Source: Curtobacterium sp. ZW137 | Lineage (GTDB): Bacteria > Actinomycetota > Actinomycetes > Actinomycetales > Microbacteriaceae | Assembly (NCBI RefSeq): GCF_003762905.1 | Contig: NZ_RJKS01000002.1 | Location: 728,039-792,038, forward strand | Length of the DNA stretch: 64,000 nt | Direction: 5' to 3' | The notes under the pieces: generated by a model | Databases searched by the model: none | Told to the model about the DNA's origin: nothing | The model's input: only the letters and a program-made list of their open reading frames with translations | Shown here: positions 15,224-23,916 of the stretch, piece after piece | Layout: each line of letters opens with the position of its first letter | How positions within the stretch are numbered: position 1 is the first letter of the stretch | Position numbers and translations under genes: made by a program

Positions 15224-17332
15224 CTATGCGGCCACCGGCGTGCGCTGGTCGACGGCGTCGCCGGCGAGTGCCGCCTCCTCCGCCCGAGCCGCATCGGCGG
15301 CCGGCGCGCGGCGCACCCACTTCTTCAGCCCGACGAGCACCAGCGCGGAGACCACGGTGCCGGACAGGATCGCGACGATGAACATCCCGACGTCCCCGAT
15401 CGCGAAGAACACGAAGATCCCACCGTGCGGCGCCCGCGAGGTCACCCCGGCCGCCATCGAGATCGCACCCGTGACCGCGGCCCCGACCATCGATGCCGGG
15501 ATCACGCGGAGCGGGTCGGCGGCGGCGAAGGGGATCGCCCCCTCGGAGATGAAGGACGCGCCGAGCAGCCACGCGGCCTTGCCGTTCTCGCGCTCGGGCT
15601 TGGTGAACCCCTTGCGGTAGAGCAGGGTCGATGCGAGCGCCAGGGCCAGCGGCGGGACCATGCCCGCAGCCATCACGGCCGCCATGATCTCGAACGGCAC
15701 CACGTTCGTCGCGGTCCCGGCTCCGAGCCCGGCGACGGCGAACGCGTACGCCACCTTGTTCACGGGTCCGCCGAGGTCGAACGCCATCATCAGGCCGAGG
15801 ATGATGCCGAGGAGGACTGCCGACGCGCCGGACAGCGAGTTCAGCCACGCGGTGAGCTCGGTCATCACCCAGGCGATGGGTCCGCCGAGGACGAGCAGCA
15901 GCAGCCCGGACGCGATGATCGACGCGAACAGCGGGATGATCACGACGGGCATCAGGCCCCGCAGCCAGCGCCAGACCGGGATGCGACCGATCCAGTACGC
16001 GGCGGCACCGGCGATGAGGCCACCGACCAGACCGCCGAGGAACCCGGCGTTCATGAAGACGGCGATCGACCCGGCGACGAAGCCCGGTGCGATACCTGGA
16101 CGGTCGGCCATCGCGTAGGCGATGTACCCGGCGAGCGCCGCGACCAGGAAGCCGAGGGAGACGCCGCCGATCTGGAACGCGGCGGCACCGAGGTAGTACG
16201 CCAGACCCTGGGGCGGCAGGTGCAGCAGCGTGTAGTTCGTCAGCGTGTAGACGGCGTTGTTCTGGCCGGAGTCACCGTGCGCGAGCGCGATGCCGTACCC
16301 GGCGAGCAGGAAGCCGAGCGCGATGAGCAGGCCACCGCCGGCGACGAACGGGATCATGTAGCTGACGCCGGTGAGCAGCCAGCGCTTGAGCGACTGGCCG
16401 AAGTGCTCGTCCTTGGCGGTGCTGCTGGACGCGTCGCCGACGGCGCCGGAGACGCGGGCGGCGTGCGGGTCGTCGGCGGCTCGGAGCGCCTCGGCGATCA
16501 TCGCGTCGGGTTCGTCGACGCCGCGCTTGACCGGGCCGGACACCAGCGGCTTGCCGGCGAAGCGGGAGCGGTCGCGGACGTCGACGTCCACCGCGAAGAC
16601 CACGGCGTCGGCGCGGGCGATGAGCGCGGGGTCGAGGGGTTCGACCTGCGAGGACCCCTGCGTCTCGACGTGCATCTCGGCGCCGGCCCGCTGGGCGGCG
16701 GCGACGAGCGCGTCGGCCGCCATGTAGGTGTGGGCGATGCCGGTCGGGCAGGCGGTCACGCCGACGATGACCTTGCGACCGCCGTCCGCGGCGGGGTCCG
16801 CCGGTCCGGGCACCGCGGTGGAGGCTCGGGGTGCGCCCGTCACACCGGCGTCGGCGACCTCGCCGGTCACCTCGCGGTCGACCAGGTCGACGATCTCCTG
16901 CTGGGTGGTCGCGGCACGGAGCGCGGCGGTGAAGTCGTCGCGGATGAGCGCACGGGCGAGGGTGGAGAGGACCGTGAGGTGGTCCTTGTCCGCGCCTTCG
17001 GGCACGGCGATCATGAAGACGAGGTCGGCGTCGCCGTCCGGGGCGCCGAACGGCACCTTCCGGGCCAGCCGCGACATCGCCAGCGTGGGCTCCGTGACGG
17101 ATGCCGAGCGGGCGTGCGGGATGGCGATGCCACCGGGGACGCCGGTGCCGACCGACGCCTCGCGCTTGATGGCGTCGGCGGCGAGGGTCTCGCCCGATGC
17201 GGCGCGGCCGCTGGCGGCGACGCGGTCGGCGAGGACGCGGATCACGTCGGCGGACGTGGCGCCGAGGTCCTCGTCGAGGCCGACGAGGGGGACGCTGATG
17301 AGTCCCGGACTCGTGGTGCGCTCAGCGGTCAT
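15224..17332 (-). CDS. fruA: PTS fructose transporter, fused IIABC
   Basis: 702 residues in the order IIA (1-150, phospho-His73 in GIAIPHARS), IIB (about 186-280, phospho-Cys195 in VGVTACPTGIAHTYMAAD) and IIC (about 315-675, roughly nine membrane helices with GGLIAGAAAYWIGR and APHGGIFVFF). It takes up fructose and phosphorylates it to fructose 1-phosphate. It is the last gene of a fruR-fruK-fruA operon; its ATG overlaps the fruK stop by 4 bp. The C-terminal tail is Ala-rich and cytoplasmic. EI and HPr are not in the window. Confidence 0.93.
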   Translation of the reverse strand: MTAERTTSPGLISVPLVGLDEDLGATSADVIRVLADRVAASGRAASGETLAADAIKREASVGTGVPGGIAIPHARSASVTEPTLAMSRLARKVPFGAPDGDADLVFMIAVPEGADKDHLTVLSTLARALIRDDFTAALRAATTQQEIVDLVDREVTGEVADAGVTGAPRASTAVPGPADPAADGGRKVIVGVTACPTGIAHTYMAADALVAAAQRAGAEMHVETQGSSQVEPLDPALIARADAVVFAVDVDVRDRSRFAGKPLVSGPVKRGVDEPDAMIAEALRAADDPHAARVSGAVGDASSSTAKDEHFGQSLKRWLLTGVSYMIPFVAGGGLLIALGFLLAGYGIALAHGDSGQNNAVYTLTNYTLLHLPPQGLAYYLGAAAFQIGGVSLGFLVAALAGYIAYAMADRPGIAPGFVAGSIAVFMNAGFLGGLVGGLIAGAAAYWIGRIPVWRWLRGLMPVVIIPLFASIIASGLLLLVLGGPIAWVMTELTAWLNSLSGASAVLLGIILGLMMAFDLGGPVNKVAYAFAVAGLGAGTATNVVPFEIMAAVMAAGMVPPLALALASTLLYRKGFTKPERENGKAAWLLGASFISEGAIPFAAADPLRVIPASMVGAAVTGAISMAAGVTSRAPHGGIFVFFAIGDVGMFIVAILSGTVVSALVLVGLKKWVRRAPAADAARAEEAALAGDAVDQRTPVAA

Positions 17333-18369
17333 GGTGTGCTCCTTTGCAGTGACGCAGTGGGTTCAGGTGTGGGGGTCGTGGCGGTGACGGGTTCGTCGGT
17401 GGTGAGGCGGACGACGGTGACCGCGTCCGGGTCGGTGTGGTCGAGGGCCGGGACGTCGCTGCCGGGCAGTGCGGCCGCGGCGGCTCCGGTGGCGACGGCC
17501 TGTGCGAGCCGTTCCTCGGGTGAGCGTCCGGCGACCTCGGCGAGCAGGTAGCCGGCGAGGGAGGAGTCCCCCGCGCCGACCGTCGACCGGGCCGTGATGC
17601 GCGGTGCGGCGGCGAAGAACGACCCCTCGGGGCCGATCAGGATCGCGCCGGCACTGCCGAGGGTGAGCAGGACGGTCTCGACACCGCGGTCACGGAGCCG
17701 TTCGGCCGCCGCCGCCGCGAGTTCGTGGTCGCGCTCGTACTCGTCCGGGTCCCCGCCGACGATCTCGGCGAGCTCCTCGGCGTTCGGCTTCACCAGATCG
17801 AGGTGCGCTCCGGACTGCAGCAGCGCCGTGAAGGGCACGCCAGAGGAGTCGACCGCGATCCGCACGTCCGCGCCGTGACGGGCACGGACGGCCCGGACCA
17901 GGACGGCGAGCGCATCGTCCGGCAGGCCCGGCGGCAAGGAGCCGGCGAGGACGACCCATCGGGCGCGCGGCCCGGTGGGCGTGACGTCGGCGGTGTCGGC
18001 GACGAGGGCGGCGAGGTCCTCCAGGCGTCCGGCGAGCGACGGGCCCGGTTCGTTGAGCTTCGTGGTGGTGCCGGTCGGCTCGGTCACGGTGACGTTCGAG
18101 CGGAGCGGGGCGCCGATCGGCAGCGCGGCGGTCGGGATGCCACGAGCCGCGAGGCCGAGCAGCACCGGGTCGAGTTCGTCCCCGGGCAGGACCGCGACGG
18201 TGTCCCCGCCGCTGGCGACGACGACGCGTGAGACGTTGACGCCCTTGCCACCGGGCTCCGCCGTGGACCGGGTGGCGCGCTGGACCGAGCCGCGCTGCAG
18301 TTCGCCGGCGAGCTCGATGGTGCGGTCGAGGGACGGGTTCGGGGTGACGGTGACGATGCGCCCGCTCAT
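17329..18369 (-). CDS. fruK: 1-phosphofructokinase
   Basis: 346 residues of the PfkB family. Motifs: N-terminal VTVTPNPSLDRTIEL, substrate-binding PGGKGVNVSRV, LAGSLPPGLP, LVKPNAEELAEIVG and the ATP/anion-hole loop STVGAGDSSLAGYL with the catalytic Asp. It converts fructose 1-phosphate, made by FruA, to fructose 1,6-bisphosphate. ATG 18369 overlaps the fruR stop in an ATGA, and its stop overlaps the fruA start, so all three are coupled. The C-terminal 40 residues are a Thr/Pro-rich extension beyond the family core. Confidence 0.92.
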   Translation of the reverse strand: MSGRIVTVTPNPSLDRTIELAGELQRGSVQRATRSTAEPGGKGVNVSRVVVASGGDTVAVLPGDELDPVLLGLAARGIPTAALPIGAPLRSNVTVTEPTGTTTKLNEPGPSLAGRLEDLAALVADTADVTPTGPRARWVVLAGSLPPGLPDDALAVLVRAVRARHGADVRIAVDSSGVPFTALLQSGAHLDLVKPNAEELAEIVGGDPDEYERDHELAAAAAERLRDRGVETVLLTLGSAGAILIGPEGSFFAAAPRITARSTVGAGDSSLAGYLLAEVAGRSPEERLAQAVATGAAAAALPGSDVPALDHTDPDAVTVVRLTTDEPVTATTPTPEPTASLQRSTP

Positions 18370-19154
18370 GCGACGACCACCTCGACGTCGGCTTCGGCGA
18401 GCGCCTCGGCGAGGTCGGCCGGTGGCTCCTGGTCGGTGACGATCGTGTCGACCTCGTCGAGCCGGGCGAAGCGCATCAGGGCCTCGACGCCGTGCTTGGC
18501 GGCGTCCGCGAGCACCACGCTGCGGCGAGCGGCGAGGACGTACGCGCCCTTGACCGCGGCCTCGTACTCGTCCGGGGTGCTCAGGCCGAAGCCGGCGGAG
18601 AGACCGTTCGTCCCGATGAAGGCGATGTCCGGGCGGAGCGCGCCGATCTGCTCGACGGTTGCGGTGCCGACCGCGGCGCTCGTGACCCCGCGGACGCGTC
18701 CGCCGAGCAGGTGCAGTTCGACGTGCGCGCTGTGCTGCAGGGTCGCGGCGATCGGGACGGAGTTCGTGACGACGGTGATCGTCGCGCCCGGCTCCGCGGG
18801 CTCCCACGCGGCGAGCTCGGTGGCCACGGCGGCGCAGGTGGTGCCGGCGTCGAGGGCGATCGACCCGGTGAAGGTCGGCGGGACCAGGCGCATCGCGGCT
18901 CGGGCGATCGCGGACTTGGCGGTGCCGTGCTGTCCCTCGCGCTCGGCGACGCTGAGCTCGACGACGCTGGAGCGACCGACGGGGACCGCTCCCCCGTGCA
19001 CCCGGCGGAGGACCCCGGCGGACTCGAGCTGGTCGAGGTCACGGCGGACGGTCTCGGTGGTGACGTCGAAGTGCTCGGCGAGGTCGGCGACGGAGACCCG
19101 ACCGGCGCTGTGCAGCTGTGCGGCGATGGCGTCGTGGCGCTCCGTTGCGTACAT
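18366..19154 (-). CDS. fruR: DeoR/GlpR family regulator of the fru operon
   Basis: 262 residues. N-terminal HTH with GRVSVADLAEHFDVTTETVRRDLDQL (about 18-43), then a DeoRC sensor domain with TGSIALDAGTTCAAVATEL, VTNSVPIAATL, LHLLGGRVRG and FIGTNGLSAGFGLSTPDEYEAAVK. It is the first gene of the fruR-fruK-fruA operon, as in many actinobacteria, where it represses the operon and responds to fructose phosphates. ATG 19154 was chosen because the family N-terminus (MYATERHDAI) begins there. A palindromic operator candidate lies 14 bp upstream. Confidence 0.9.
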   Translation of the reverse strand: MYATERHDAIAAQLHSAGRVSVADLAEHFDVTTETVRRDLDQLESAGVLRRVHGGAVPVGRSSVVELSVAEREGQHGTAKSAIARAAMRLVPPTFTGSIALDAGTTCAAVATELAAWEPAEPGATITVVTNSVPIAATLQHSAHVELHLLGGRVRGVTSAAVGTATVEQIGALRPDIAFIGTNGLSAGFGLSTPDEYEAAVKGAYVLAARRSVVLADAAKHGVEALMRFARLDEVDTIVTDQEPPADLAEALAEADVEVVVA

Positions 19155-19167
19155 GCCCGAAATCCTT

Positions 19168-19190
19168 CGTTCCCGTTGGTTTCGAGAACG
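19168..19190. promoter_or_regulatory. Candidate FruR operator
   Basis: A 23-bp imperfect palindrome with outer arms CGTTC (19168-19172) and GAACG (19186-19190), plus an inner C/G pair, lies 14 bp before the fruR start. Its place in the leader suits autoregulation by the DeoR-type regulator. Function is inferred. Confidence 0.5.
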
Positions 19191-19249
19191 ATACGCCGCG
19201 ATCCCACACAATCGCAACCGTTTCGCCGCGGAACCAACACAACCGAAGA

Positions 19250-19313
19250 CGCCGAGATCGCACTTCGTGTCGGTCCTCCCCGAAGGCAGGCGACACCAAG
19301 TGCGATCTCGGCG
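19250..19313. terminator. Long hairpin terminator downstream of the sugar ABC operon
   Basis: Arms 19250-19272 and 19291-19313 pair over 23 bp with one mismatch around an 18-base loop. It lies beyond the stop of the MalG-like permease (19351) and before the fruR promoter. It therefore probably ends the ABC operon transcript and insulates fruR. Confidence 0.8.
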
Positions 19314-19350
19314 GGAGTGTGAGAGGGGTGCGGGGGGGGCGCGGGCGGGG

Positions 19351-20235
19351 CTAGCCCTTGACGGCGCCGGCGGTCATGCCGGACACCAGGCGGCGCTGGA
19401 CGATCAGGAAGAAGACGACCACCGGCAGACTGAACAGCACACTCGCCGCCATCAGCCCGCCGAAGTCGGTCCCCTTGTTCGTCGAGAACCCGGCGAGCCA
19501 CACCGGCAGCGTGTACATCCCCTGGTCCTTGAGCATCACGTACGCGGTGAGGTAGTCGTTCCACGCGGCGATGAACGCGAAGACGCTCGTGGCGATCACC
19601 CCGGGCATCACGAGCGGGAACAGCACGCTCCACAGGATGCGGAAGGTCCCCGCCCCGTCGGTCTTCGCCGCTTCCTCGATCTCGATCGGCACCGCGACGA
19701 AGAACCCGCGCATGACCCAGATGGAGAACGGCAGGACACTCGCGACGTACGCCAGGATCAACCCGATGTAGCTGTTCAGCAGCCCGAGCGACTGGAACGA
19801 CAGGAACAGCGGGATGAGCAGCGCACCCGACGGGATCATCTGCACGAACAGGATCGCGACGAGGATCGCCCGTCGTCCCTTGAACCGGAACCGCGAGAGC
19901 GCGGCCGACGCCAGGAACCCGACGACGATCGACAGCACCACGGCTGCCACGACGACGATCGCGGAGTTCCGCAGGTAGACCAGGAAGTCGTTCTGCGTGA
20001 GCGCCCGGGTGAAGTTCTCGATCGTGGGGTGGAGCGGGAACCATATCGGGGTCATCGTGGTGACCTCGTCCGCGGGCTTGAACGCGGTGTTCACCATCCA
20101 GTAGATCGGGAACACCCACACCAGGCAGAACAGCACCGCCAGGGTGTTGGCGAGCACGCGCGGCTTGCGCTTGCGAGCACGCACCGGACCCGGTACCGGA
20201 GCCGGTGCCGGGGTCCGCACAGTCGGAGTCGTCAC
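19351..20235 (-). CDS. Carbohydrate ABC transporter permease (MalG type)
   Basis: 294 residues with six membrane helices. The EAA loop that contacts the ATPase is IEIEEAAKTDGAGTFRILW followed by FPLVMPG. The N-terminus is a 25-residue Pro/Arg-rich cytoplasmic tail. GTG 20235 overlaps the stop of the MalF-type gene in a GTGA. Together with the MalF-type permease and binding protein it forms an importer for a carbohydrate that cannot be named. No ATPase gene is present; such CUT1 systems in actinobacteria use a shared MsiK-like ATPase encoded elsewhere. Confidence 0.9.
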   Translation of the reverse strand: MTTPTVRTPAPAPVPGPVRARKRKPRVLANTLAVLFCLVWVFPIYWMVNTAFKPADEVTTMTPIWFPLHPTIENFTRALTQNDFLVYLRNSAIVVVAAVVLSIVVGFLASAALSRFRFKGRRAILVAILFVQMIPSGALLIPLFLSFQSLGLLNSYIGLILAYVASVLPFSIWVMRGFFVAVPIEIEEAAKTDGAGTFRILWSVLFPLVMPGVIATSVFAFIAAWNDYLTAYVMLKDQGMYTLPVWLAGFSTNKGTDFGGLMAASVLFSLPVVVFFLIVQRRLVSGMTAGAVKG

Positions 20236-21269
20236 AGGTCTTCCTCCCCGCTCCGGATGAGCCGGCGGATGTAGTAGCTGGTGAGCACGCCGAGGATCGC
20301 CGTCGAGATGACCGCGATCGCCGCACCCTGCCCGTAGGCGTTCGAGACGAACGACTTGACGAAGGTCCAGATGCCGAGCGTCAGGGTGGCGTCCTCGGGG
20401 CCGCCCCTGGTGAGGAGCCAGATCTGGTTGAAGACGTTGAAGTCCCAGATCACCGAGAGGATCGTCACGAGGAGGAGCGTCGGTGCGAGCGCCGGCAGCG
20501 TGATCGATCGGTACATCGCCCACGTGGAGGCCCCGTCGAGCGCCCCGGCCTCGTAGTACTCGGGCGCGATCTGCGACTGCGCCGCGTAGAGCGTCAGTGC
20601 GACGAAGGGCACCGCCTGCCAGATCACCAGCGTCAGCACGATCGTGTACGCCTGCCCCGGGTGCGACGCCCAGTTGTCCTGCGTGTGGTTGCCGAACACC
20701 CGCACCGAGGTGATCAGCCAGTTCAGCACGCCGTAGAACGGCTGGAACAGCCACTGCCAGACCAGGCTGGACGCCACGTTCGGCATCGCCCAGGCGAGCA
20801 CGAGCACGACACTGACGACGGTGCGCATCACGACTCCGAGCCGCGTGAGCAGCTGCGACACGGCCATGCCGATCACCAGGGTGCCGAGCACCATCGACGC
20901 GGTGACGACGATCGTGCGCAGGATGACCGGCCAGAAGCTGGCGTCGGTCAGGACGTTCGTGTAGTTCGTGAACCCCGCGAACCCGGCCTGCCCGGTGAAG
21001 ATCGCCCGGAGGCCGTACTCCTGGAACGAGATGACGACGAGCCGGACGAGCGGGTAGACGACGAGCGCGAGCAGGATGACGGCGGCCGGGGCGAGCAGCA
21101 CGAGCGGTGCACGCGATGCTCCGACGGGACGTCGACGCGGGCGGGGCGGTCGTCCGGACCGCCCGGGGCGGCCGGGTCCGGGGACCCGGCCGGCCACGGG
21201 TGGCTGCCCCGCGCCGGCGACCGGCCCGGCCGCAGCCGAACCGGTCGCCGTGTCAGCGGTGGACGCCAT
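20232..21269 (-). CDS. Carbohydrate ABC transporter permease (MalF/UgpA type)
   Basis: 345 residues: a 50-residue basic, Pro/Gly-rich cytoplasmic N-terminus, then six membrane helices. The EAA loop is YYEAGALDGASTWAMYRSITLP. It pairs with the MalG-type permease downstream (GTGA overlap) and follows the binding-protein gene after only 3 bp, so the three form one minus-strand operon. Import substrate is unknown; the divergent SGNH hydrolase and nearby GH20 suggest scavenging of plant or fungal carbohydrates, but this is only context. Confidence 0.9.
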   Translation of the reverse strand: MASTADTATGSAAAGPVAGAGQPPVAGRVPGPGRPGRSGRPPRPRRRPVGASRAPLVLLAPAAVILLALVVYPLVRLVVISFQEYGLRAIFTGQAGFAGFTNYTNVLTDASFWPVILRTIVVTASMVLGTLVIGMAVSQLLTRLGVVMRTVVSVVLVLAWAMPNVASSLVWQWLFQPFYGVLNWLITSVRVFGNHTQDNWASHPGQAYTIVLTLVIWQAVPFVALTLYAAQSQIAPEYYEAGALDGASTWAMYRSITLPALAPTLLLVTILSVIWDFNVFNQIWLLTRGGPEDATLTLGIWTFVKSFVSNAYGQGAAIAVISTAILGVLTSYYIRRLIRSGEEDL

Positions 21270-21272
21270 CGA

Positions 21273-22598
21273 CTACAGACTCGCGTTGAGCGCCGAGGTG
21301 AGGTGCTTCGAGAAGTCCGTGGCGGACTCCTTCGGCGACTTCCGGCCCGTCGCGACGTCCGCGAACATCGACTGGAAGCTCGCGTCGCCCTCGATGGTCG
21401 CCCAGCCCGGGGTTGCCGGGGTCGGACGGCTGGTCGATGCGGCCTCGAAGTACGGCTTGTGCAGCTCGTCGACGTCACCGGCGACGGACTTCAGCAGCTG
21501 GGTCGAGTTCGGCTCCCAGCCGTCCACGCCGAACACCTGGTCCTGCTGGAACTTCTTCGAGGTCAGGATCTTCAGGTAGTACAGCGCGAGGTCCTGGTTC
21601 GCCGCCTTCGCCGGGATGCCGAGGTCCGAGCCGCCGAGGAACACCGGCTGCGTGCCGCTGCCCGATGCGGACGGCATCGGGAAGGTGCCGATCTGGTCCT
21701 TGAGCTCCGGCTTGGCCGTGGTGACCGAGCCGATCTCCCACGCGGATCCGAGGAACGCCGAGGTGTTCCCCTGGGCGAAGACGTCGCTCTGCGACGGCTT
21801 GTCGGTGTTGATGTCCTGCGTCGACTTCGCCGAGTACGCGTTCTGGAAGTCCTTCCAGGCGGTGAGGCCCTTCACGGCGTCCGCGGAGTCGAGCGTGCCG
21901 GTCCACTTGCCGCCCTTCTCCGTCGCGATCTGGCCGCCGGCGTCCCACACCCACTGCAGTCCGCCGTACCAGTACTGGCCGGGCATGTAGAACGCGGAGA
22001 AGTCGCTCGCCGTGTTCTTCGCCTTGACCTTGTCGAGGTCCGCGGTGAGTTCTTCGTAGGTGGTGGGCGCCGTGGTGACACCGGCGTCCGCCCACACCTT
22101 CTTGTTGTAGACGACGGCGCGGTTGCCGGCGAACAGCGGCGCACCGTAGAGCTTGCTGTCGACGGTGGCCGGTCCCTCGAGCCCGGAGAGCCAGGTCTGA
22201 CCGCCCTTGAGTTCCTTCTCGTAGGGGGTGAGGTCCATCAGCCCGCCGGTCGCCGCGTACACGGGGACCTGCGTGTTGCCGAGGTCCACCACGTCCGGGG
22301 CGTCCTTCTGCGCGAGTGCCGTGGTCAGCTTCGTGGTGATGCCGTCCCACTGCTGGAGCTGCACCTTCACCTTCGCGCCGGTGGCCTTCGTGAACTGCTG
22401 CTCGGCGGCGCTGAGCACCTTGTCGCTGAGGTCGCCGTTCATCATCCAGACGGTGATGGTCTTGCCCTTGCCATCGGGTGTGCCGATGGACTTCGTCCCG
22501 CTGTCGGAAGCGGCGTTGCTTCCGGCGGAGCACCCGGTGAGGGCGAGCGCGGCTGCCAGGCCGAGCGCACCGAGTGCGGCGAATCGCGTGCGTGTCAC
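21273..22598 (-). CDS. Extracellular sugar-binding lipoprotein
   Basis: 441 residues. A signal peptide ends in the lipobox ALTGCSAGS, so the protein is lipid-anchored outside the membrane. The remainder fits solute-binding family 1: TITVWMMNGDLSD, FTKATGAKVKVQLQQWDGITTKL, DVVDLGNTQVPVYA, and the C-terminal KSPKESATDFSKHL. It delivers a carbohydrate to the two permeases downstream. I chose GTG 22598 because GGGAG lies 5 bases upstream and the signal peptide starts there. A strong promoter with two palindromes precedes it. Confidence 0.9.
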   Translation of the reverse strand: MTRTRFAALGALGLAAALALTGCSAGSNAASDSGTKSIGTPDGKGKTITVWMMNGDLSDKVLSAAEQQFTKATGAKVKVQLQQWDGITTKLTTALAQKDAPDVVDLGNTQVPVYAATGGLMDLTPYEKELKGGQTWLSGLEGPATVDSKLYGAPLFAGNRAVVYNKKVWADAGVTTAPTTYEELTADLDKVKAKNTASDFSAFYMPGQYWYGGLQWVWDAGGQIATEKGGKWTGTLDSADAVKGLTAWKDFQNAYSAKSTQDINTDKPSQSDVFAQGNTSAFLGSAWEIGSVTTAKPELKDQIGTFPMPSASGSGTQPVFLGGSDLGIPAKAANQDLALYYLKILTSKKFQQDQVFGVDGWEPNSTQLLKSVAGDVDELHKPYFEAASTSRPTPATPGWATIEGDASFQSMFADVATGRKSPKESATDFSKHLTSALNASL

Positions 22599-22617
22599 GT
22601 TGACTCCCTTGGTCCGA

Positions 22618-22647
22618 CCTTTATGAAAGGACGTTGCGTATTCGCAA
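22618..22647. promoter_or_regulatory. Two adjacent operator palindromes (LacI-type candidate)
   Basis: TTGCGTATTCGCAA (22634-22647) and CCTTTATGAAAGG (22618-22630) are perfect inverted repeats with 4- and 3-base centres. They follow the -10 of the sugar ABC promoter, the first one overlapping it by one base. This is a classic repressor position. No LacI gene is adjacent; ROK and DeoR regulators are the nearest. Confidence 0.55.
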
Positions 22648-22675
22648 TAGAAGACCTTCGAGCGCCCCTTGTCAA
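22647..22675 (-). promoter_or_regulatory. Promoter of the sugar ABC operon
   Basis: On the minus strand a perfect -35 TTGACA (22670-22675) is followed after 17 bases by TTCTAT (22647-22652). It is the only consensus -35 with ideal spacing seen in this region and points to the binding-protein gene. The two palindromes just downstream would place repressors over the transcription start. Confidence 0.65.
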
Positions 22676-22764
22676 CCGTTGGATCGGTCCCTGTGGAGAC
22701 ATTCGATCCGCGTGTTTCCGGGGGATCACGGATGCCGAACGGATCGGGAACATCTCTTGACGAA

Positions 22765-22778
22765 CTGGTCATGACCAG
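22765..22778. promoter_or_regulatory. 14-bp palindrome between divergent ABC and SGNH genes
   Basis: CTGGTCATGACCAG is perfectly self-complementary. It starts 3 bases after TTGACG (22757-22762), inside what would be the spacer of a promoter reading towards the SGNH gene. A second possible promoter, TTGACA (22829-22834) with TATTGC (22850-22855), lies closer to that gene. The 306-bp gap 22599-22904 holds these signals and no gene. Confidence 0.4.
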
Positions 22779-22904
22779 GCATCATCACCGACCCCTGACG
22801 ACCGCCATCCCGCTTCGTCCATAGCTCGTTGACATGCTGATGTTCTGGGTATTGCATGCTCGCAACCACTCGTCGCACCGACGCGACGGGGAGAAGGAGA
22901 CGTG

Positions 22905-23827
22905 ATGCGCAAGATCCTGCTCGCCCTCACCACCACGACCGCAGCGCTCATCGCCGTGGGCGCCGTGCCCGGGGCCGCCGCCGCGGACGCACCGGACGGC
23001 GAATGGGCCGTCCTCGGTGACTCCTACACCGCTGGCTACTTCGCCGGCGACCAGCTCGAGCCGCGCGACGGGTGCCTCCGCACGAACGGCTCGTACCCGG
23101 TGCTCGCGCACGCCGCGGCCCGGCCGGACCTCGTCCTCCGCAACGTCTCGTGCGTCGGCGCCGAGACGAGGAACGTCTGGGAGAGCCAGGTCCCACCCGC
23201 GGGCACCGATCCCGTTGCACCGCAGATCGAAGCGCTGTCGGACCGGACCGAGGTCGTGACGATCGGTCTCGGCGGGAACTCGTTCGGCTTCGGCCCGGTC
23301 CTCACGAAGTGCCTCGCGCTCGGCATCGCCGTCTCCGAGAAGCCGGCACCCCGTGCACGACCTCGTACGGCGCGGACGTCGCCGGCGGTCGACTCGGGGA
23401 CGAGCTGGAACAGCGGATGCAGCAGGTCCTCACCGAGTACGGCACCATGCTCGAAGCCGTCCACGACGCCGCACCGAACGCCCGCATCGTCACCGTCGGG
23501 TACCCGCAGTTGGCGCCCGCGGACCCGTCGACGTGCACGTGGAAGGAACCGACGCAGTTCTCCTTCGTGACCCGGTCCGACCTGCCGTTCTTCAAGCTCG
23601 CCGAAGACCGCCTGAACCTCGGCATCGCCGCGCAGAGCATCGCGCACGGCATCACCCACGTCGACCCCACGGCGGCGAGCACCGGCAACGACGTCTGCGC
23701 GGACCCGGCATCGCGCTGGATCGAGGGCCTGCGCTCCGCCGACGGCACCGACACCCTCGTCCACCCGACCCTGCGTGGCCACGCCGGCATGGCGGACCTG
23801 GTCGCGGACGCGGTGCTGGCCGGCTGA
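22905..23827 (+). pseudogene. Secreted SGNH/GDSL hydrolase, frameshifted near 23345
   Basis: The protein starts with a signal peptide (cut near AAAADA, residue 27) and block I GDSYTAG with nucleophile Ser40; block III is GLGGNSFGFGPV. Near 23345 the frame breaks: codons then continue in another frame as TPCTTSYGADVAGG and run to HPTLRGHAGMADLV with the catalytic His, ending at 23827. One extra G in the GCCGGCACC run would restore PGTPCTT and a roughly 308-residue protein, so a single-base deletion (real or in the assembly) explains it. Family: esterase or lipase of the SGNH fold. GGAG lies upstream of ATG 22905. Confidence 0.8.
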
Positions 23828-23847
23828 ACCGCGGCACCGGACGCACC

Positions 23848-23896
23848 GACGGGAGGCCCGGTGCCGGTCCCGCAGACCGGCACCGGGCCTCCCGTC
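23848..23896. terminator. Bidirectional hairpin terminator, GGACGGGAGGC family
   Basis: A perfect 21-bp inverted repeat (arms 23848-23868 and 23876-23896, 7-base loop) lies between the SGNH gene and the convergent MacB-like gene. It shares the ACGGGAGGCCCGGTGCC core with the palindrome at 15028. Confidence 0.85.
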
Positions 23897-23916
23897 CGGG
23901 TCCAGAGCCGTGGTCC

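Noticed and set aside
13185..17551. Very long open frames antisense to the GH20, CapD-like and fru genes (up to about 1190 codons).
   Set aside because: They are mirror frames of high-GC coding DNA, rich in Arg/Pro/Gly/Ala, with no domain motif, and lie opposite genes with clear family signatures.
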